51,918 nt of DNA from the NCBI GenBank assembly GCA_045633415.1, contig JAZQYH010000036.1, positions 1 to 51,918 on the forward strand, given 5' to 3'. Both the position numbers and the translations under genes were made by a program. This document shows, one piece after another, positions 31,461 to 40,716 of this stretch (its first letter is position 1; each line of letters begins with the position of its first letter). The notes under the pieces were generated by a model. That model had not been told where the DNA came from, searched no databases, and saw nothing but the letters and a program-made list of their open reading frames with translations. The DNA is from RGIG3102 sp045633415. Its GTDB lineage: Bacteria > Bacillota > Clostridia > Oscillospirales > Ruminococcaceae.

Positions 31461-31501
31461 ATTAAAAAAGGCAGATATTGTTATCCGAAAGGGGGATAAA
31501 T

Positions 31502-31945
31502 ATGCCATTAACTGTTAATATTACATATGTATGGCTGGCAGTAGCCGTAATACTGGCACTGCTGGAAATCAGCACAACTACGCTGGTGTGTATATGGTTT
31601 GTTATAGGCAGTTTGTTTGCATTTGGTGTCAGCTTTATCACAGACAGCATTATTTTACAGGCTATAGTGTTTGTAGCGGTAAGCGGTTTGTGTCTGGCGT
31701 TTACACGACCACTGGTTGAAAAACACCTGAACAGAAAAGTAATACCCACAAATGCAGATATGCTTATCGGCAAAGTGTGTACCGTAACACAGCCCATTAC
31801 ACCACAGCAAAAAGGCAGGGTGTCAATAGACGGCCAGTCATGGATGGCTGCCTCTGCAGTATCACTTTCAACAGGCCAGCAGGCAGTTGTTGAAAAAATT
31901 TCTGGGGTTACAGTAATAGTGTCCCCACTGACAGTTGTTGTTTAA
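31502..31945 (+). CDS. NfeD family membrane protein
   Basis: A 147-residue protein with three to four membrane helices in the first 75 residues and a C-terminal OB-fold domain (about 85-147, LIGKVCTVTQPITPQQKGRV...GQQAVVEKISGVTVIVSP), the usual short NfeD design. NfeD proteins pair with SPFH/stomatin proteins in membrane microdomains, and here that partner follows 50 bp downstream. ATG 31502 is preceded by AAGGGGG. Confidence 0.87.
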   Translation: MPLTVNITYVWLAVAVILALLEISTTTLVCIWFVIGSLFAFGVSFITDSIILQAIVFVAVSGLCLAFTRPLVEKHLNRKVIPTNADMLIGKVCTVTQPITPQQKGRVSIDGQSWMAASAVSLSTGQQAVVEKISGVTVIVSPLTVVV

Positions 31946-31995
31946 TATTACAGACAGATATTCTGTATTATGAATAAATTAAAAGGAGAAAGTTT

Positions 31996-32889
31996 ATGCC
32001 ACCTATCATTATTTTATTAGTTCTTGTAATTATTTTACTTGCTACAAACATCGTTATCGTTCCACAGGCAGCAGAATTTGTTGTTGAACGTCTGGGTGTT
32101 TACAGCACAACATGGGGCGCAGGTATCCATGTAAAAATCCCATTTATTGACAGAATCGCAAAACGTGTTTCTCTCAAAGAACAGGTGGTAGACTTTGCTC
32201 CACAGCCTGTTATCACACGAGACAACGTTACAATGCAGATTGACACAGTTGTTTTCTTCCAGATTACAGACTCTAAACTGTACACTTACGGTGTTGAAAG
32301 ACCTGTTTCTGCTATTGAAAACCTGACAGCTACAACTCTGCGTAACATTATCGGTGAACTGGAACTTGACCATACTCTTACATCCCGTGACGTTATCAAC
32401 AGCCAGATTACATCCCTGCTGGACGAAGCTACAGACCGCTGGGGTATCAAAGTAAACCGTGTTGAGCTGAAAAACATTATTCCTCCACACGAAATTCAGG
32501 ACGCTATGGAAAAACAGATGAAAGCTGAACGTCAGCGTCGTGAAGCTATTCTCCGTGCAGAAGGTGAAAAACGCTCTGCTATTCTGGTGGCAGAAGGTGA
32601 AAAAGAATCTGCTATCCTGCGTGCAGACGCTATCAAAGAACAGAAAATCAGAGAAGCAGCTGGTGAAGCTGAAGCTATCCTGACAGTTCAGCGTGCTATG
32701 GCTGAATCTATCCGTATGCTGAACGAAGCAGACCCAAGCCATAAAGTTCTTACTCTGCGCAGTCTTGAAACACTGCAGAAAGTGGCAGACGGCAAATCTA
32801 CAAAACTGATTATCCCAAGCGAAATCGCAAATCTGGGTGGTCTGGTAGCAAGCGTAAAAGAACTGGCAACAGAAGACAAAGTTGAATAA
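31996..32889 (+). CDS. SPFH/stomatin family protein (slipin, QmcA-like)
   Basis: A 297-residue protein with an N-terminal membrane anchor (about 3-20), the SPFH/band-7 domain (about 22-180: VVPQAAEFVVERLGVYSTTWGAGIHVKIPFIDRIAKRVSLKEQVVDFAPQPV is the start), then a charged coiled-coil helix (about 170-225, the AEGEK/AERQRREAILRAEGEKRS type repeats). It forms oligomeric rings in the membrane and is thought to organise lipid microdomains. AAGGAG precedes the ATG. It is paired with NfeD. Confidence 0.94.
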   Translation: MPPIIILLVLVIILLATNIVIVPQAAEFVVERLGVYSTTWGAGIHVKIPFIDRIAKRVSLKEQVVDFAPQPVITRDNVTMQIDTVVFFQITDSKLYTYGVERPVSAIENLTATTLRNIIGELELDHTLTSRDVINSQITSLLDEATDRWGIKVNRVELKNIIPPHEIQDAMEKQMKAERQRREAILRAEGEKRSAILVAEGEKESAILRADAIKEQKIREAAGEAEAILTVQRAMAESIRMLNEADPSHKVLTLRSLETLQKVADGKSTKLIIPSEIANLGGLVASVKELATEDKVE

Positions 32890-32902
32890 AATCAATAATT
32901 AC

Positions 32903-32925
32903 AGGCGTGGGAAACCACGCCTTTT
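32903..32925 (+). terminator. Terminator of the NfeD-SPFH pair
   Basis: GGCGTGG/CCACGCC (32904-32910 and 32915-32921) with GAAA loop and TTTT. Confidence 0.85.
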
Positions 32926-33050
32926 CTGTTGGCTGATACCATTTATCTGATATATAAATAATTGATTACAATTCAGTCACTTTTATTTCTTTTAAAATTG
33001 AAATGTGATATGATGAAAGTCATAGTATTATGTTATAAATTTGAGGAAAT

Positions 33051-34775
33051 ATGAAGAATTTAAAATATATTGTAATCGCCTTGGCGATGGCATTTTCTTT
33101 TACAGCCTGCAATATGGATATACCGTTAAAGGATGAGCCTTTGCCATCTATAGATATTGTTGAGCGCAGTGAACTGCTGGATATGGTAAATATTGACTAT
33201 GTGCTGGATGATGAAACAGAACAGATGCTGGCAGACAATGGCGTGTCTGTTTCTATGTCTGGTTTTGAACTTACTGCTGACTATATGGCACAGTTTAAGC
33301 TGATATTCCATACAGTCTATGGAGACTATGAATACAAATTTGATACAGCTATAGATTATACACAGCTGGCTGAAGATAAGTTTGACAATATCCGCCTGTA
33401 TTGGGGCGATATTCAGCGGGTGGAAAACGGCTTGCTGATACATTCTTTATACAACTATGCTTTCCTGCCACTGAATGAAAAAACGGATAATTTTACGCCA
33501 CACCATCTGTCTTTTGTAAAGGATGAGGGCGGCTATATAGTACGTTCTGCAAAAGGTTTTGGCAGATATGCTTTTATCTACAGAACAGCTGATAAAAAGG
33601 GGATAGCTGTATTTACAGAAAACGGAAAAATGGTTTCCAATTTTGTACGGCCATATACTTATGAAGCGGAACAGGATATTCCTTTTGTCTATGAAGGAAA
33701 ATATGCTGGTGAATTTGTAAGCGAAAATCTGTTTATGATGCAGCTTGCAGGTGGGGCTTATCCAACTTATCAGCTTTATAATGTTTCAGACAACACACTG
33801 TCAGGGAACATTCATGAATATGTGGATTCTCTGGAAGTGGGCAATACAGAATATTCTGTATATGAGATTTTTGTGGATAATGAAGATTACTATGGCGGGC
33901 TTGCTCTGCGCAAAGAAAACGGACAGTATACAGGTGCTGTTTTGTATGATACAAAAGATTACACTTACTTTAAACAAAGCCCTGGCACACTGTGGCTGGA
34001 AGATGACAAGCTTGTTTTCCACACTGCTGTAACAGGTCTGCGATTTACCATAGATTTTGAAACAGGCACCTGTGAAAGAGATTATCTTGTAACAGAAGAT
34101 ATGCTGGGTGAAAAACTGGATACATCAAAAGCTAAAAATTATTCTCTTTACGAATATAGCAAACATTCATATAACAGCCACTGGTTAAGCTATCTTGCAC
34201 TTAAAAATGAAAAAACAGGAGAAATCAGCTTTGTAGACAGATACAGAGGTGTAGAAAACAGAAAATTTACTCTTGATGCAGGATTTTTCTCCAATGGTGA
34301 TATCTATCTGATGACAGACTATGACTTTGTGATTTACACCACAGACACATTTGAAAATGGTCCTGCTTTCAGTCTGGGTGAAAAATTCCCGCTGGGTGTA
34401 ACAAAAGAAGATGGAGAAAAATACAATGCGCTCCATGCTGTACGCCGAGACCCTGTGGATGGCAGTTTTATAGTTGTTTTTGACCATTTACCGGATGGCA
34501 GATATTATACATCTGAATACAGCAGTAAGTACAACGGCGTGTTTGAGGACCGATACGAAGTGGCACTGCTGGACAATGAAAGCAATATAATAAAAACCTA
34601 TATGACACAGATGTATGTGGCGGCAAATAAAGAGCCACTGAATATGTATCTTACAGGCGATGTGCTTACATTACAGAATGTGGACAGGGAAACTGGCGAA
34701 ATACTGCAGAAAGGTACACTTAATATAAAAACAGGCAAATTCACATTGGTTAAAGAATGGAAAAAGTTCCAATAA
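33051..34775 (+). CDS. Secreted lipoprotein of unknown function, possibly beta-propeller-like
   Basis: A 574-residue lipoprotein: the signal peptide ends in FTAC (modified C20). The rest is acidic, rich in Tyr, Asp, Phe and Gly, with repeated strand-turn-strand patterns (for example ENGQYTGAVLYDTKDYTYF, KNEKTGEISFVDRYRG, RETGEILQKGTLNIKTGKF). These could be blades of a beta-propeller, but no repeat is regular enough to prove it. No catalytic motif is seen. GAGGAA precedes the ATG. The gene stands alone; the next gene is the GH25 lysozyme with its own leader. Confidence 0.78.
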   Translation: MKNLKYIVIALAMAFSFTACNMDIPLKDEPLPSIDIVERSELLDMVNIDYVLDDETEQMLADNGVSVSMSGFELTADYMAQFKLIFHTVYGDYEYKFDTAIDYTQLAEDKFDNIRLYWGDIQRVENGLLIHSLYNYAFLPLNEKTDNFTPHHLSFVKDEGGYIVRSAKGFGRYAFIYRTADKKGIAVFTENGKMVSNFVRPYTYEAEQDIPFVYEGKYAGEFVSENLFMMQLAGGAYPTYQLYNVSDNTLSGNIHEYVDSLEVGNTEYSVYEIFVDNEDYYGGLALRKENGQYTGAVLYDTKDYTYFKQSPGTLWLEDDKLVFHTAVTGLRFTIDFETGTCERDYLVTEDMLGEKLDTSKAKNYSLYEYSKHSYNSHWLSYLALKNEKTGEISFVDRYRGVENRKFTLDAGFFSNGDIYLMTDYDFVIYTTDTFENGPAFSLGEKFPLGVTKEDGEKYNALHAVRRDPVDGSFIVVFDHLPDGRYYTSEYSSKYNGVFEDRYEVALLDNESNIIKTYMTQMYVAANKEPLNMYLTGDVLTLQNVDRETGEILQKGTLNIKTGKFTLVKEWKKFQ

Positions 34776-34901
34776 AAAATAACTATAATTTCCTGTGAAA
34801 TTTATAAAAATTTGTAGAAAAACAGAAAAAAATATAGTAAAATAAAGAGTAACGTTTTAAAAACAGCATATTTAATTTTATTATATATCAGGAGAATCAG
34901 A

Positions 34902-37064
34902 GTGAAATTTAACTTTGAAAATATAAAAGAAACATTTAAACAGCTTAACATATATCAGAAAATTGCAGGGGTTGTGCTTGCTGTTGCAATACCTATGTCT
35001 ATAGGTCTGGGTGTATCTTCAGTGGTTACAAACGGCACAATAGAAGAAATTTCCAGCACTATTTCCCAGATGGTTTCATCTGTATCAATATCTTCCATGG
35101 CTCCATCCAGCAGTGAGCTGGCATCTTCATCAAAGGTGGCGAAAAAAATCACACTTAAACCATCATCCGTTGAAGAAGACCTTGAAGTTCAGATTGTTGA
35201 CGAATCTGACCAGATGATTGTAGGTCCTGAATTTCAGCTTGTTGTAAAAGGCGTTAAAAACGGCTACAACAAAACATGGAAAGTAAACGACGGCTTCTTA
35301 CGTCTTACAAAACTGCCATCAGGTGACTATACAGTTGAAATCAAAGAGATAGATGGTTACATCATCCCAGAAGAACCTGTAAAAATTAAAGTTGCAAAAA
35401 AAGTAGAATATAAAGAAGTTGACGTTTCAGACAAAGTTGTAGACGAAAGTAAAGTTGACGTTTCAAAAGAAGACGCCGCCTATGACGACCAGGTTTCTGC
35501 ACCTGTTACTACACCTGCACCTATTCAGGATACTGTAGAGTTTGTGGCATCTTCCAAGAAAACAGAGAAAAAAGAAGTAGAAGAAATTGTTATCAAATAC
35601 AAACCTGACACTGTGTTGTCTGACGGCACAATGGTAAACAATGCAGGTGTGTCCAGTGGTCTGTACCCTGTATACGACGAAGAAGGTTATCTTATCGGCG
35701 CATACAAACTGGAAGCCGCACCTACACCAGCGGCAGCAGCGGCTGCAGAAATCGGCATACTGCCTTTACAGCTGCTGACAATGAATGTTTTTGCTGTGGA
35801 CAGCATGGAAAACAACGGTGTGGCAACAGTTGATGAAACTGAACAGACACCAACTCCAGAACCTACACCAGAACCTACACCGGAGCCTACTCCAGAGCCA
35901 ACACCAGAACCTACACCAGAACCTACTCCAGAGCCAACACCACAACCAACAGCTGAACCTACACCAGAACCAACTCCAGAGGTGACACCAGAACCATCTC
36001 CAAGTGAAGTGCCTTCTTCCAGCGAGACACCATCATCCAGTGAAGTACCATCATCCAGTGAAGTACCATCTTCCAGTGAAACACCATCTTCATCTAGCGG
36101 TGTATCCTCCAGTGAAGCATCATCTTCCAGTGGCTCATCATCCAGCTCAGGCTCATCCTCTTCTTCCAAACCATCAAGCAGTGCGCCTTCATCATCTTCA
36201 GCGGTTGAAAAAGTAAAGGTAGAAGTGAAGATTTTTGATGAAGACGGCAACCCAATAAAAGACAGCCTTGGCAACACACTGGTTAAGCTCAAGGAAGTGG
36301 AAATCAAAACAAAAGTTAAGAAAGATGTTACTACTTACTACGGCTGGCAGAATATTGATGGCAACAAATACTATTTTGACAAAAACGGCAAAAAAGTAAC
36401 TGGCACACAGGTTATTCAGAGCATTACATATTACTTTGACAAAGATGGTAAAATGGGCAGCCGAATCGGTATTGATATTTCCAAATATCAGCCAAAAATC
36501 GACTGGCAGACTGTTAAAGACGCAGGTATCGAATTTGTTATTATCCGTGCAGGCTATCGTGGCTACGGCTCAGGCGCACTGGTTGAAGACCCTTACTTTA
36601 AACAGCATATTCAGGGCGCTACATCGGTAGGTCTTAAAGTAGGCGTGTATGTGTTCTCACAGGCTATCACAACACAGGAAGCTGTAGAAGAAGCATCACT
36701 GTGCTTACAGCGGGTAAAGGGTTACAAAATAGACTACCCAATATTCTTTGACACAGAATACTCCACATCAGCCAAAACTGGCCGTGCAGATGGTCTGTCA
36801 AAATCCCAGAGAACTACTATTGCAAAAGCCTTCTGCGAAACTATCCAGAATGCCGGCTACAATGCTGGTATCTATGCAAGCAAAACATGGTTCTATTATC
36901 AGCTGGATTACTCACAGATTTCACAGTACGACATCTGGGTAGCCCACTATGCATCAGCAACAGACTTCCAGTATCGTTATGATATCTGGCAGTATACAGG
37001 CACAGGTACCTGTGCAGGTGTGGCAGGTGCAGTTGATATGAACATCGGTTACACAGCATATTAA
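34902..37064 (+). CDS. Membrane-anchored GH25 lysozyme with SpaA-like, Pro/Ser-rich linker and cell-wall-binding regions
   Basis: 720 residues. Domains in order: membrane anchor (about 20-45), a prealbumin/SpaA-like fold (about 92-165, GPEFQLVVKG...LPSGDYTVEIKEIDGY), a second disordered region, a linker of PTPEP repeats (about 317-371), a Ser-rich tract of PSSSE units (about 370-435), cell-wall-binding-type repeats (GWQNIDGNKYYFDKNGK and TYYFDKDGKM), and a C-terminal GH25 domain (523-720). Catalytic acids D525 (GIDISKYQ) and the DTE triad at 617-619 are present. It cleaves peptidoglycan beta-1,4 bonds at the cell surface. The start is GTG 34902, 7 bases after AGGAG. Confidence 0.93.
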   Translation: MKFNFENIKETFKQLNIYQKIAGVVLAVAIPMSIGLGVSSVVTNGTIEEISSTISQMVSSVSISSMAPSSSELASSSKVAKKITLKPSSVEEDLEVQIVDESDQMIVGPEFQLVVKGVKNGYNKTWKVNDGFLRLTKLPSGDYTVEIKEIDGYIIPEEPVKIKVAKKVEYKEVDVSDKVVDESKVDVSKEDAAYDDQVSAPVTTPAPIQDTVEFVASSKKTEKKEVEEIVIKYKPDTVLSDGTMVNNAGVSSGLYPVYDEEGYLIGAYKLEAAPTPAAAAAAEIGILPLQLLTMNVFAVDSMENNGVATVDETEQTPTPEPTPEPTPEPTPEPTPEPTPEPTPEPTPQPTAEPTPEPTPEVTPEPSPSEVPSSSETPSSSEVPSSSEVPSSSETPSSSSGVSSSEASSSSGSSSSSGSSSSSKPSSSAPSSSSAVEKVKVEVKIFDEDGNPIKDSLGNTLVKLKEVEIKTKVKKDVTTYYGWQNIDGNKYYFDKNGKKVTGTQVIQSITYYFDKDGKMGSRIGIDISKYQPKIDWQTVKDAGIEFVIIRAGYRGYGSGALVEDPYFKQHIQGATSVGLKVGVYVFSQAITTQEAVEEASLCLQRVKGYKIDYPIFFDTEYSTSAKTGRADGLSKSQRTTIAKAFCETIQNAGYNAGIYASKTWFYYQLDYSQISQYDIWVAHYASATDFQYRYDIWQYTGTGTCAGVAGAVDMNIGYTAY
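35845..36207 (+). repeat. In-gene low-complexity repeats (PTPEP then Ser-rich PSSSE)
   Basis: Codons of the type CCA-GAA-CCT-ACA repeat about ten times, then blocks of TCATCCAGTGAAGTACC-like sequence repeat. Such tracts expand and shrink by slippage, so the linker length probably varies between strains. Confidence 0.85.
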
Positions 37065-37073
37065 TCAAAATCA

Positions 37074-37101
37074 GAACGGACTCGGAAGAGTCCGTTTTTT
37101 G
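37074..37101 (+). terminator. Terminator of the GH25 lysozyme gene
   Basis: AACGGACTC/GAGTCCGTT with GGAA loop and T run. Confidence 0.9.
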
Positions 37102-37123
37102 TCTGGAAAAAAGTTGTAAATAA

Positions 37124-37173
37124 TTGCTATGGCGGAATGTATATGTTATAATATATTTAGATAAGGTTCTAAA
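37124..37173 (+). promoter_or_regulatory. Promoter of sdpR-sdpI with TTTAGA-N6-TCTAAA operator
   Basis: TTGCTA (37124-37129), 17 bp, TATAAT (37147-37152). The palindrome TTTAGA-TAAGGT-TCTAAA (37156-37173) starts 3 bp after the -10 box, over the transcription start. The same sequence and offset are found at 7521. Confidence 0.8.
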
Positions 37174-37194
37174 TACTGACAAAGGAGAGATAAA

Positions 37195-37461
37195 ATGTTA
37201 CAGGAAACCATAAAAGCTCTGTCAGACCCTACCCGCCGCAAAATTCTTGAGCTTTTGAAAAAAGGTCCTATGTCAGCGGGGGAACTGGGCAAAGAGTTTG
37301 ATATGACAGGTGCCACAATGTCGCACCATCTGTCCATATTGAAAAAGGCAGGTCTTGTACAGGACCAGAAAAAAGGTACTTTTATTTACTACGAAATCAA
37401 CACATCTGTTATGGAAGATTTGCTTTCATGGGTGGTTTCATTTATGGAGGACAAACAATGA
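37195..37461 (+). CDS. ArsR family regulator, SdpR-like autorepressor of sdpRI
   Basis: An 88-residue winged-helix protein: TIKALSDPTRRKILELLKKGPMSAGELGKEFDMTGATMSHHLSILKKAGLVQDQKKGTFIYYEINT. It has no metal-binding cysteines, as in SdpR. In Bacillus subtilis SdpR represses its own operon until SdpI bound to the SDP toxin holds it at the membrane; that biology is known for B. subtilis and inferred here. AAAGGAG precedes the ATG. The stop overlaps the sdpI start (ATGA). Confidence 0.85.
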   Translation: MLQETIKALSDPTRRKILELLKKGPMSAGELGKEFDMTGATMSHHLSILKKAGLVQDQKKGTFIYYEINTSVMEDLLSWVVSFMEDKQ

Positions 37462-38120
37462 GCAAGAAAAAAGCGAATATTATAATAGCGGTTATATTGG
37501 CTGTAACTGCGGCGATTACTCTGTTTTATTATCCATCAGTGCCAGATATTATCCCTATACACTGGGGTCCTGACGGACAGGTAGACGGCACAGGTCCAAA
37601 GTATATGCTGTTTGTTTTCTGGGCTATTGCCGCCGGTGTAAACTTACTTATGCTTTTTGCAGAAAAAATTGACCCAAAGGGTGAAAACTATAAAAAATTC
37701 CCAAAAGCATTCAATGTTTTCAGAATTTTTATCACAGGGCTGCAGTGTGGTCTTGTATTGCTGACAATTGCTTTCAGCTTTAACCCACAGGTTCTTGATA
37801 TGAACAGTATTATATACCCTGTAATGGGGCTGATGACTATACTGCTGGGTAACTATATGCCTAAAGTAAAGCACAATTATACATTTGGCATCAAAACAAT
37901 GTGGACCATAGCCAGTGAAAATGTGTGGAATAAAACACATCGTATGGCTGGCCCTTTATGGGTGGCATGCGGTCTGGTTATTGCGGCTATGACTTTTGTG
38001 AAAAATACAACAGCGGCAGCTGTGGCTATGTCGGTAGTCCTGGTAGTGATTGTAGCTGTGCCAACGGTGTATTCATATTTTGAATTCCGGAAAGAAAATA
38101 AAAACAACACAGAAGAGTAA
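37458..38120 (+). CDS. sdpI: SdpI family membrane protein (immunity/signal protein, DUF1648)
   Basis: A 220-residue protein with about six membrane helices. The N-terminus YYPSVPDIIPIHWGPDGQVDGTGPK is the DUF1648 mark (IPxHWGxxGxxD), and the C-terminal KHNYTFGIKTMWTIASENVWNKTHRMAG is the SdpI core. SdpI gives immunity to the SDP killing peptide and recruits SdpR. No sdpC-like toxin gene is in the window, so this may be immunity without toxin or a general sensor. The ATG at 37458 follows GGAGG by 7 bases. Confidence 0.9.
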   Translation: MSKKKANIIIAVILAVTAAITLFYYPSVPDIIPIHWGPDGQVDGTGPKYMLFVFWAIAAGVNLLMLFAEKIDPKGENYKKFPKAFNVFRIFITGLQCGLVLLTIAFSFNPQVLDMNSIIYPVMGLMTILLGNYMPKVKHNYTFGIKTMWTIASENVWNKTHRMAGPLWVACGLVIAAMTFVKNTTAAAVAMSVVLVVIVAVPTVYSYFEFRKENKNNTEE

Positions 38121-38122
38121 TA

Positions 38123-38155
38123 AAAAAGTGAGTGCATATGCACTCACTTTTTGGT
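38123..38155. terminator. Terminator of sdpRI (bidirectional)
   Basis: A perfect 15-bp palindrome (AAAAAGTGAGTGCAT with its complement). Confidence 0.88.
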
Positions 38156-38175
38156 TTAAAATAAATTGTCGGATT

Positions 38176-38835
38176 TTACCAGTTGCTTGGTATCAGCTGT
38201 GCAAAGTAGCCTGCCATTGCAAGGCTTACATAAGCTTCCAGAGGTAAGCAGATAATGCCTGCTATCTGATAACCTACAAAGATAGTCAGCATACCTTCAA
38301 GCAGTGCAGGTACCAGTGTAACAGAGATTGAGAAAACCAGCAGTTCAATAAAATGACCTTTCATATATTCAGCAGAATATTTCAGGTAATCAACTGGCTG
38401 GTAGCGTGGATTTACTACAAAAAGATACCATACTATTCTCAACAGATAGGATACCACAGCCATTATCACGATAGCTGCAATAGCACCAATCAGAGGGATG
38501 AGGGTAAGTGCTGTAACCAGCATGGAGATAATAGTGTTTACAATCCACATGATAAATCCGATGTTGATAGCTTTTGACAGGTTAACACTGTCTGTCAGCA
38601 ATGCGTATGTGTCATAAGTATCGCCTCTGCCACGGATAAATGCCCTGTAGTAAAAGCATGCGGCACAGGCAGATGTGATTGTTGTAACCAGACCTGTGAT
38701 AATACTGCCGATTGAGTTGGTGTTAACAGCAGAAGCCAGTGTGTTAACCAATGTAAATATGCCAGCGCCGATAAGCATAGTTACCAAATCGTTTTTCATT
38801 ATATCTTTTGCGCGTTTTTTGATGTTTGCGTTCAT
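38176..38835 (-). CDS. Multi-pass membrane protein of unknown function
   Basis: A 219-residue protein with five to six helices and few polar loops, starting MNANIKKRAKDIMKNDLVTMLIGAG. This resembles DUF975-type or glycerophosphoryl-type membrane proteins of Firmicutes, but I cannot assign it. The chosen ATG at 38835 follows GGGGGAAGG closely; the ATG seven codons upstream would put that site inside the gene. It is monocistronic, convergent with sdpRI and divergent from the rhamnose-pathway operon. Confidence 0.75.
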   Translation of the reverse strand: MNANIKKRAKDIMKNDLVTMLIGAGIFTLVNTLASAVNTNSIGSIITGLVTTITSACAACFYYRAFIRGRGDTYDTYALLTDSVNLSKAINIGFIMWIVNTIISMLVTALTLIPLIGAIAAIVIMAVVSYLLRIVWYLFVVNPRYQPVDYLKYSAEYMKGHFIELLVFSISVTLVPALLEGMLTIFVGYQIAGIICLPLEAYVSLAMAGYFAQLIPSNW

Positions 38836-39046
38836 AGCCTTCCCCCATATAATCATATTCTTACAGGTGATTTAAATTTCCTTGATTATATCATATATAA
38901 CAAATTTTATCAAATTGTGATAAAAACCGAAAAAAGTTTACAAATTATACACTTTATAGCAAAGAAAAAGCGTATAATAGTTGATAAAATGTTATAAAAA
39001 TAGTAAAATATATTATGTATTACTATGTGAAATATCTGGTGAACCA

Positions 39047-39811
39047 ATGAAAGACTATAAATTATCAGGCAGCATAGTGGTTTATAACAAACCTGATGAT
39101 GCCTATAAAACTGTGGAAAGTGTACTGAAGTATACTGACGACAACTTTTCACTTTTCGTAATTGACAATGCCAGCCCAGAGAAGATAAGTGATATGCTGA
39201 AACAGCATTTTGACACAAACTATATCGACCTGGCTGAAAATATAGGTTTTGGTAAAGGGCATAATAAAGTACTGGACAAGATTGACTCCAAATACCACTT
39301 TATTATCAACCCTGATATACTTATCAATGAGAACACCATCAACAATCTGTGTGATTTTATGGATTCTCATCCTGATGCGGCAATCGCCTGCCCAAAGGTT
39401 TTACACCCGGACGGCAGTATCCAGTATATCGCCAAAAGAAGACCAACCCTTATGGCTCTGGTTTCCCGCCGTATCCGTCTGCCATTCCTTAAAAAGATAG
39501 AGGATAAATATCTGGCAATGGAAATGGACCAGAACAAAGAGTTTCAGGTGGATTTCTGCACAGGCTGTTTCTTTATAATCAGAACAGATGTGTTTAAAGA
39601 AATCGGTGGTTTTGACCAAGACTATTTCCTGTATTTTGAAGATGCGGACATCACCATGAAGGCAAAGCAGAAAGGCCAGGCCTGGTATGCGCCATCAGCT
39701 GATGTGGTACATTTCTGGCACAGGGAAACAGCTTCCAGCGGTGGACGGTTTATGACACAGCTGAAATCAATGTTTATTTACTTTAAAAAATGGGGCTTCA
39801 AGCTCTTTTAG
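39047..39811 (+). CDS. Glycosyltransferase family 2, rhamnosyltransferase-like (WbbL type)
   Basis: A 254-residue GT-A enzyme: IVVYNKPDDAYKTVESVL, VIDNASPEKISDML, AENIGFGKGHNKVL and NPDILI (the DXD equivalent), later FCTGCFFIIRTDVFKEIGGFDQDYFLYFEDADITMK and a terminal WHRETASSGGR. These match rhamnosyltransferases that move rhamnose from dTDP-L-rhamnose to a lipid-linked acceptor. It lies 11 bp before rmlA, so it probably uses the sugar made by the following genes. The ATG at 39047 has only a weak site (GGTGA). Confidence 0.88.
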   Translation: MKDYKLSGSIVVYNKPDDAYKTVESVLKYTDDNFSLFVIDNASPEKISDMLKQHFDTNYIDLAENIGFGKGHNKVLDKIDSKYHFIINPDILINENTINNLCDFMDSHPDAAIACPKVLHPDGSIQYIAKRRPTLMALVSRRIRLPFLKKIEDKYLAMEMDQNKEFQVDFCTGCFFIIRTDVFKEIGGFDQDYFLYFEDADITMKAKQKGQAWYAPSADVVHFWHRETASSGGRFMTQLKSMFIYFKKWGFKLF

Positions 39812-39822
39812 GAGGATTTATT

Positions 39823-40707
39823 ATGAAAGGCATAATTCTCGCAGGCGGCGCAGGCACACGACTGTACCCACTTACAATGGTAACATCAAAACAGCTTCTG
39901 CCTGTATATGACAAACCAATGATTTATTATCCACTGTCAACACTTATGCTGGCAGGCATCAAGGATATTCTTATCATTTCCACACCACAGGATACACCAA
40001 GATTTGAAGCACTGCTGGGCGACGGCAGTCAGTTTGGTGTAAATCTGTCATACAAAGTACAGCCAAGTCCAGATGGTCTGGCACAGGCATTCCTGCTGGG
40101 CGAAGAATTCATCGGTGATGATTCATGTGCAATGGTGCTGGGTGACAACATCTTCTATGGTGCAGGCTTTGGCAAAATTCTCCGTGAAGCTGCTGCAAAT
40201 GCAGAAAACGGCAGAGCAACAGTATTTGGTTACCACGTGGAAGACCCACAGCGCTTTGGCATCGTTGAATTTGATGCAAACGGCAAGGTTCTTTCAGTAG
40301 AAGAAAAACCAGAAAATCCAAAATCCAGCTACGCTATCACTGGCCTGTATTTCTACAACAAAGACGTTGTTGAATATGCAAAAACAGTTAAACCATCTGC
40401 CCGTGGTGAGCTGGAAATCACAACACTCAATGACATTTATCTTAAAAAAGACCTGCTGGATGTTAAACTGCTGGGCCGTGGCTTTGCGTGGCTTGACACA
40501 GGCACAATGGACAGCCTTGTAGATGCAGCAGACTTTGTAAGAATGATTGAAAAACGTCAGGGCATCAAAATTTCTGCCCCTGAAGAAATCGGCTACAAAA
40601 ATGGCTGGATTACAAAAGAACAGCTGCTGGAAAGCGCTGAAAAATATGGCAAGAGCCCATATGGTGCACACCTGCACAAAGTAGCAAAAGGCGAACTTGC
40701 TTATTAA
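39823..40707 (+). CDS. rmlA: Glucose-1-phosphate thymidylyltransferase
   Basis: A 294-residue nucleotidyltransferase that makes dTDP-glucose from dTTP and glucose 1-phosphate. Marks: GIILAGGAGTRLYPLT (the nucleotide loop G-x-G-T-R), SKQLLPVYDKPMIYYPLSTLML, VLGDNIFYG (metal-binding Asp) and VEEKPENPKSSYAITGLYFYN. AGGAGG is 8 bases before the ATG. It is second in the operon, 9 bp ahead of rmlD. Confidence 0.97.
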   Translation: MKGIILAGGAGTRLYPLTMVTSKQLLPVYDKPMIYYPLSTLMLAGIKDILIISTPQDTPRFEALLGDGSQFGVNLSYKVQPSPDGLAQAFLLGEEFIGDDSCAMVLGDNIFYGAGFGKILREAAANAENGRATVFGYHVEDPQRFGIVEFDANGKVLSVEEKPENPKSSYAITGLYFYNKDVVEYAKTVKPSARGELEITTLNDIYLKKDLLDVKLLGRGFAWLDTGTMDSLVDAADFVRMIEKRQGIKISAPEEIGYKNGWITKEQLLESAEKYGKSPYGAHLHKVAKGELAY

Positions 40708-40716
40708 GAGGTACAT

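Noticed and set aside
35845..36207. CRISPR-like tandem repeats
   Set aside because: Repeat units are codon-phased PTPEP and PSSSE coding blocks without unique spacers, inside an open gene.
35687..36307. Minus-strand ORF rich in Gly, Val and Ser opposite the GH25 gene
   Set aside because: It is the mirror of the PTPEP/PSSSE repeat codons and has no ribosome site.
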